A stretch of DNA of 22,858 bases from Candidatus Helarchaeota archaeon (GTDB lineage Archaea; Asgardarchaeota; Lokiarchaeia; Helarchaeales; JABXJV01): positions 1-22,858 of the forward strand of contig JABXJV010000004.1 of NCBI GenBank assembly GCA_013375355.1, in the 5' to 3' direction. The notes under the pieces are model-generated. The model did no database searches. It was given only the letters and a program-made list of their open reading frames with translations, and was not told the DNA's origin. A program made the position numbers and the translations under genes. This document shows, piece by piece, positions 20,867-22,858 of the stretch. Within the stretch, counting starts at the first letter, position 1; every line of letters starts with the position of its first letter.

Positions 20867-22756
20867 TTGAAGAATAACAATTGTAGGGTTATTAAAAATA
20901 AATTTAATAGTATGGAATCAAACTTGAATGAAATTAATTTTACATATCCTGAACATTTAATCCTCAAAAAAGAAAAATTGCTAAAAGCATTTCATGTAGC
21001 ACCAAATTTTGGTCATTCTAGTTCTGTGAATTCGGTTGTGGTCTCTCCTGATGGGAAATATATAATAAGTGGGTCAGGAGATAAGACTATTAAGATTTGG
21101 GAACTAGACACTGGAACTTTGGTTCGAACTATAGAAGCGCAAATGGGTGCTGTATATTGTGTCGCAATTTCTTCCGATGGAAAGAATATAATCAGTAGTG
21201 GTGATGGGCCTATTAAAATCTGGAGTTTAGAATTAGGAATTCTAATAAAAACCTTAAACCGCCAAAAAGGGGTTGTTCCTTCTTTCGCAGTTTCCCCTGA
21301 TGGAAATGACATAATACCTGCAATTTTTAAACTAGGTCTTGGAATGGATGAAATTAAAGATACGGAATGTTCAGTAGTAATTTCTCCTGATGGCAAATTT
21401 AAGGCAGTTGGGTATTTTGGGGGTGTAATTAAGTTAAGAGATATCAAGACTGATGAATTGATCCGTACTTTTGAAGGACATATGGGAATCATGGGAACTG
21501 TGAATTCGCTATTAATTACTTCAGATGGTAATTATATTATAAGCGGGTCTTCTGATAAAACAATCAAGATTTGGGATTTAAAGACAGGAAATATAATTCA
21601 GACTCTAGAAGGGCATGAAGATGGGGTGAACTCGGTTGCATTATCTCCTAATGGGAAATATATAATAAGCGGTTCTCGGGATGCGACAATTAAAGTTTGG
21701 AATCTTGAGCAAAGGGAACTTCTCCGCGATCTCGCCAAGCTTCCAAAGAAGGAACCAATACTACCGATTATTAAAAGTTTAAAGAATCGTATTAATTCAG
21801 TTGCTCTCTCACCTGATGGCAAGTATGTTATAAGTGGATCACTTGATACTGATATTAGGGTTTGGGAACTGGATACTGGAGTATTAATTCGAACTCTTAA
21901 GGGTCATAGATGTGATGTGAGTTCACTTGAGGTATCTAGTGATAATAAGAATATTATATGTGGGTCTTGGGATAAGACAGTTAAAATATTTGAACTTGAG
22001 TCAGGTAAGCTCGTCCGTTTACTTAGAGGTCATAAGGGTCCTGTGACATCTGTTGCGATTTCTCATGATGATAAATATGTAATCAGTGGTTCAAGAGATA
22101 ATACAATAAAAATCTGGGATTATAATACTGGAAATTTATTACGAACTCTCGAAGGAGATAAGAGATATGTTTTTTCTATCGCCTTGACAAAGGATGGAAA
22201 ATATGTGGTTGGTGGATCTTATGGCAACAGTATTAATATTTGGGAGTTAGAAACAGGAAAATTGCTTCATAATCTTGAAAAAAATGTAGGTGTGAAAAAC
22301 TCGATTGCAGTTTCTCCTGATGGAAGATATATAATAAACGGATCGTATGATAAAAACATAAAAGTATGGGAACTTAGTACAGGAGCGCTTGTAGACACTT
22401 TCGAAGGTCACAAATCAGAAGTGCATTCGGTTGATATTTCGACTGATGGAAAATTTATAATTAGTGGATCTTGGGATTTCAGTGTTAAAATCTGGGACTT
22501 TAAAACAGGAGCTTTGGTTCATAATTTAAAAACCGGGTCAGTGAATTCAGTCAAAATTTCTGAAGATAATAGGTTTATAGTTTCAGGATCATATGACAAT
22601 GCAGTAGAAATTTGGGATATAAATAAGTATATGTATTATGGACCATTTTATCATGCATCCCAAGTATATTCAGTTTTTATCACCTCCAAACCGTATTTAG
22701 TAATTGCAGGAGATAGACATGGAGATATTTTAGTTTGGGATTTTTTAAAGGAATAA
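20867..22756 (+). CDS. WD40-repeat protein, 14 repeats (probably two seven-bladed propellers)
   Basis: 629 residues, soluble scaffold-type protein. Fourteen WD40 units begin at about residues 54, 96, 137, 169, 212, 254, 309, 351, 393, 435, 478, 519, 559 and 600. Each has the V-x-S-V-x-x-S-x-D-G-K-x-I-I-S-G-S strand pair and most end in IKIW-E/D-L-x-T-G. Repeats 3 and 4 are degenerate, and a linker of about 14 residues (KLPKKEPILP) precedes repeat 7. 14 = 2 x 7 suggests a double propeller. Several repeats are close at DNA level (GGGAAATATATAATAAG at both 21052 and 21655), so recent internal duplication is likely. There is no signal peptide, membrane segment or fused enzyme. TTG at 20867 is 5 nt after the radical SAM stop; ATG 20912 is an alternative start. 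It is probably co-transcribed with the radical SAM gene. Confidence 0.93.
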   Translation: MKNNNCRVIKNKFNSMESNLNEINFTYPEHLILKKEKLLKAFHVAPNFGHSSSVNSVVVSPDGKYIISGSGDKTIKIWELDTGTLVRTIEAQMGAVYCVAISSDGKNIISSGDGPIKIWSLELGILIKTLNRQKGVVPSFAVSPDGNDIIPAIFKLGLGMDEIKDTECSVVISPDGKFKAVGYFGGVIKLRDIKTDELIRTFEGHMGIMGTVNSLLITSDGNYIISGSSDKTIKIWDLKTGNIIQTLEGHEDGVNSVALSPNGKYIISGSRDATIKVWNLEQRELLRDLAKLPKKEPILPIIKSLKNRINSVALSPDGKYVISGSLDTDIRVWELDTGVLIRTLKGHRCDVSSLEVSSDNKNIICGSWDKTVKIFELESGKLVRLLRGHKGPVTSVAISHDDKYVISGSRDNTIKIWDYNTGNLLRTLEGDKRYVFSIALTKDGKYVVGGSYGNSINIWELETGKLLHNLEKNVGVKNSIAVSPDGRYIINGSYDKNIKVWELSTGALVDTFEGHKSEVHSVDISTDGKFIISGSWDFSVKIWDFKTGALVHNLKTGSVNSVKISEDNRFIVSGSYDNAVEIWDINKYMYYGPFYHASQVYSVFITSKPYLVIAGDRHGDILVWDFLKE

Positions 22757-22832
22757 CTACCATTTTAAAGAATAACAATTTTATTAAATGATTTATTTCA
22801 TTATTTAGAAGAAAAAAAGGAATGTGTAATTT

Positions 22833-22858
22833 TTGCCTTATATCTGTGGTAAATGCGG
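22833..22858 (+). CDS. Possible start of a zinc-ribbon gene, cut by the window end
   Basis: A TTG at 22833 opens MPYICGKCG, with a C-x2-C pair typical of the first knuckle of small archaeal zinc ribbons such as RpoP/Rpb12-like proteins. An ATG at 22822 in another frame gives MCNFC and then no recognisable pattern. Only eight codons are visible, so this is tentative. Confidence 0.3.

Noticed and set aside
21013..21822. Minus-strand ORFs of 159 and 74 codons inside the WD40 gene
   Set aside because: Their Pro-Ser-Gly-Glu repeats are the reverse reading of the WD40 SPDGK motif, not a gene.
1..22858. CRISPR array, insertion sequence or prophage
   Set aside because: No regularly spaced direct repeats, transposase motifs, terminal inverted repeats or phage structural genes were seen; the only strong repeats are internal to the WD40 and 714-residue genes.

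Overview
The window reads as a piece of an archaeal chromosome, most likely from an Asgard archaeon (Lokiarchaeia-like). The base composition is strongly AT-rich and genes are dense on both strands. TTG and GTG starts are common, often behind GGTG/GAGGT-type ribosome binding sites, and BRE/TATA elements are visible. The gene set is archaeal: TFB, aIF1/SUI1 with a zinc knuckle, archaeal-type methionine adenosyltransferase, NreA and a PDCD5 homologue. The eukaryote-like flavour comes from a Rab/Ras-type small GTPase with all five G motifs and a 14-repeat WD40 protein. The clade assignment is inference; no rRNA or tRNA gene is visible.

Layout. 1-1944: 3' part of a nitronate monooxygenase-like flavoprotein (+), facing a metallo-beta-lactamase-fold hydrolase and an 89-residue orphan (-). 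1945-6771: amino-acid metabolism, with a LeuA/CimA-type synthase (+) behind a leader carrying two tiny ORFs, a convergent isopropylmalate/isocitrate-type dehydrogenase (-), TrpB2 (+) and a small zinc-ribbon protein (+). 6776-8980: an unrecognised protein (-), the Rab-like GTPase (+) and a PDCD5-family gene (-) broken by a frameshift at a tetranucleotide repeat. 9139-9678: a free-standing LAGLIDADG protein (-) whose catalytic acid is Lys. 9812-11956: a 714-residue zinc-ribbon plus helical-repeat protein (+). 12173-14740: methionine adenosyltransferase (+), a two-helix membrane peptide (-) and an unrecognised Cys-cluster protein (+). 14775-17352: NreA followed by an MFS transporter, tightly coupled (-). 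17695-18994: TFB (+) and aIF1 (-), convergent. 19218-22756: a radical SAM-TRAM protein and a WD40 double propeller (+), 5 nt apart. The last bases may open another zinc-ribbon gene.

Main points of interest. (1) The conserved reading frames of both TFB and aIF1 have no ATG/GTG/TTG before their first zinc-binding cysteine; each has a purine-rich Shine-Dalgarno at good distance from ATT (TFB) or ATA (aIF1). For aIF1, the start-codon fidelity factor, this suggests autoregulation like that of bacterial infC and eukaryotic eIF1. (2) The radical SAM CxxxCxxC motif is split by about 39 residues carrying a ferredoxin-like CxxCxxC...CP cluster, and the gene sits next to a 14-repeat WD40 protein. (3) The 714-residue protein holds four tandem repeats of about 90 residues that I cannot match to a known family. 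(4) PDCD5 is split by what looks like a TTAT duplication. (5) The LAGLIDADG protein has lost its catalytic acid.
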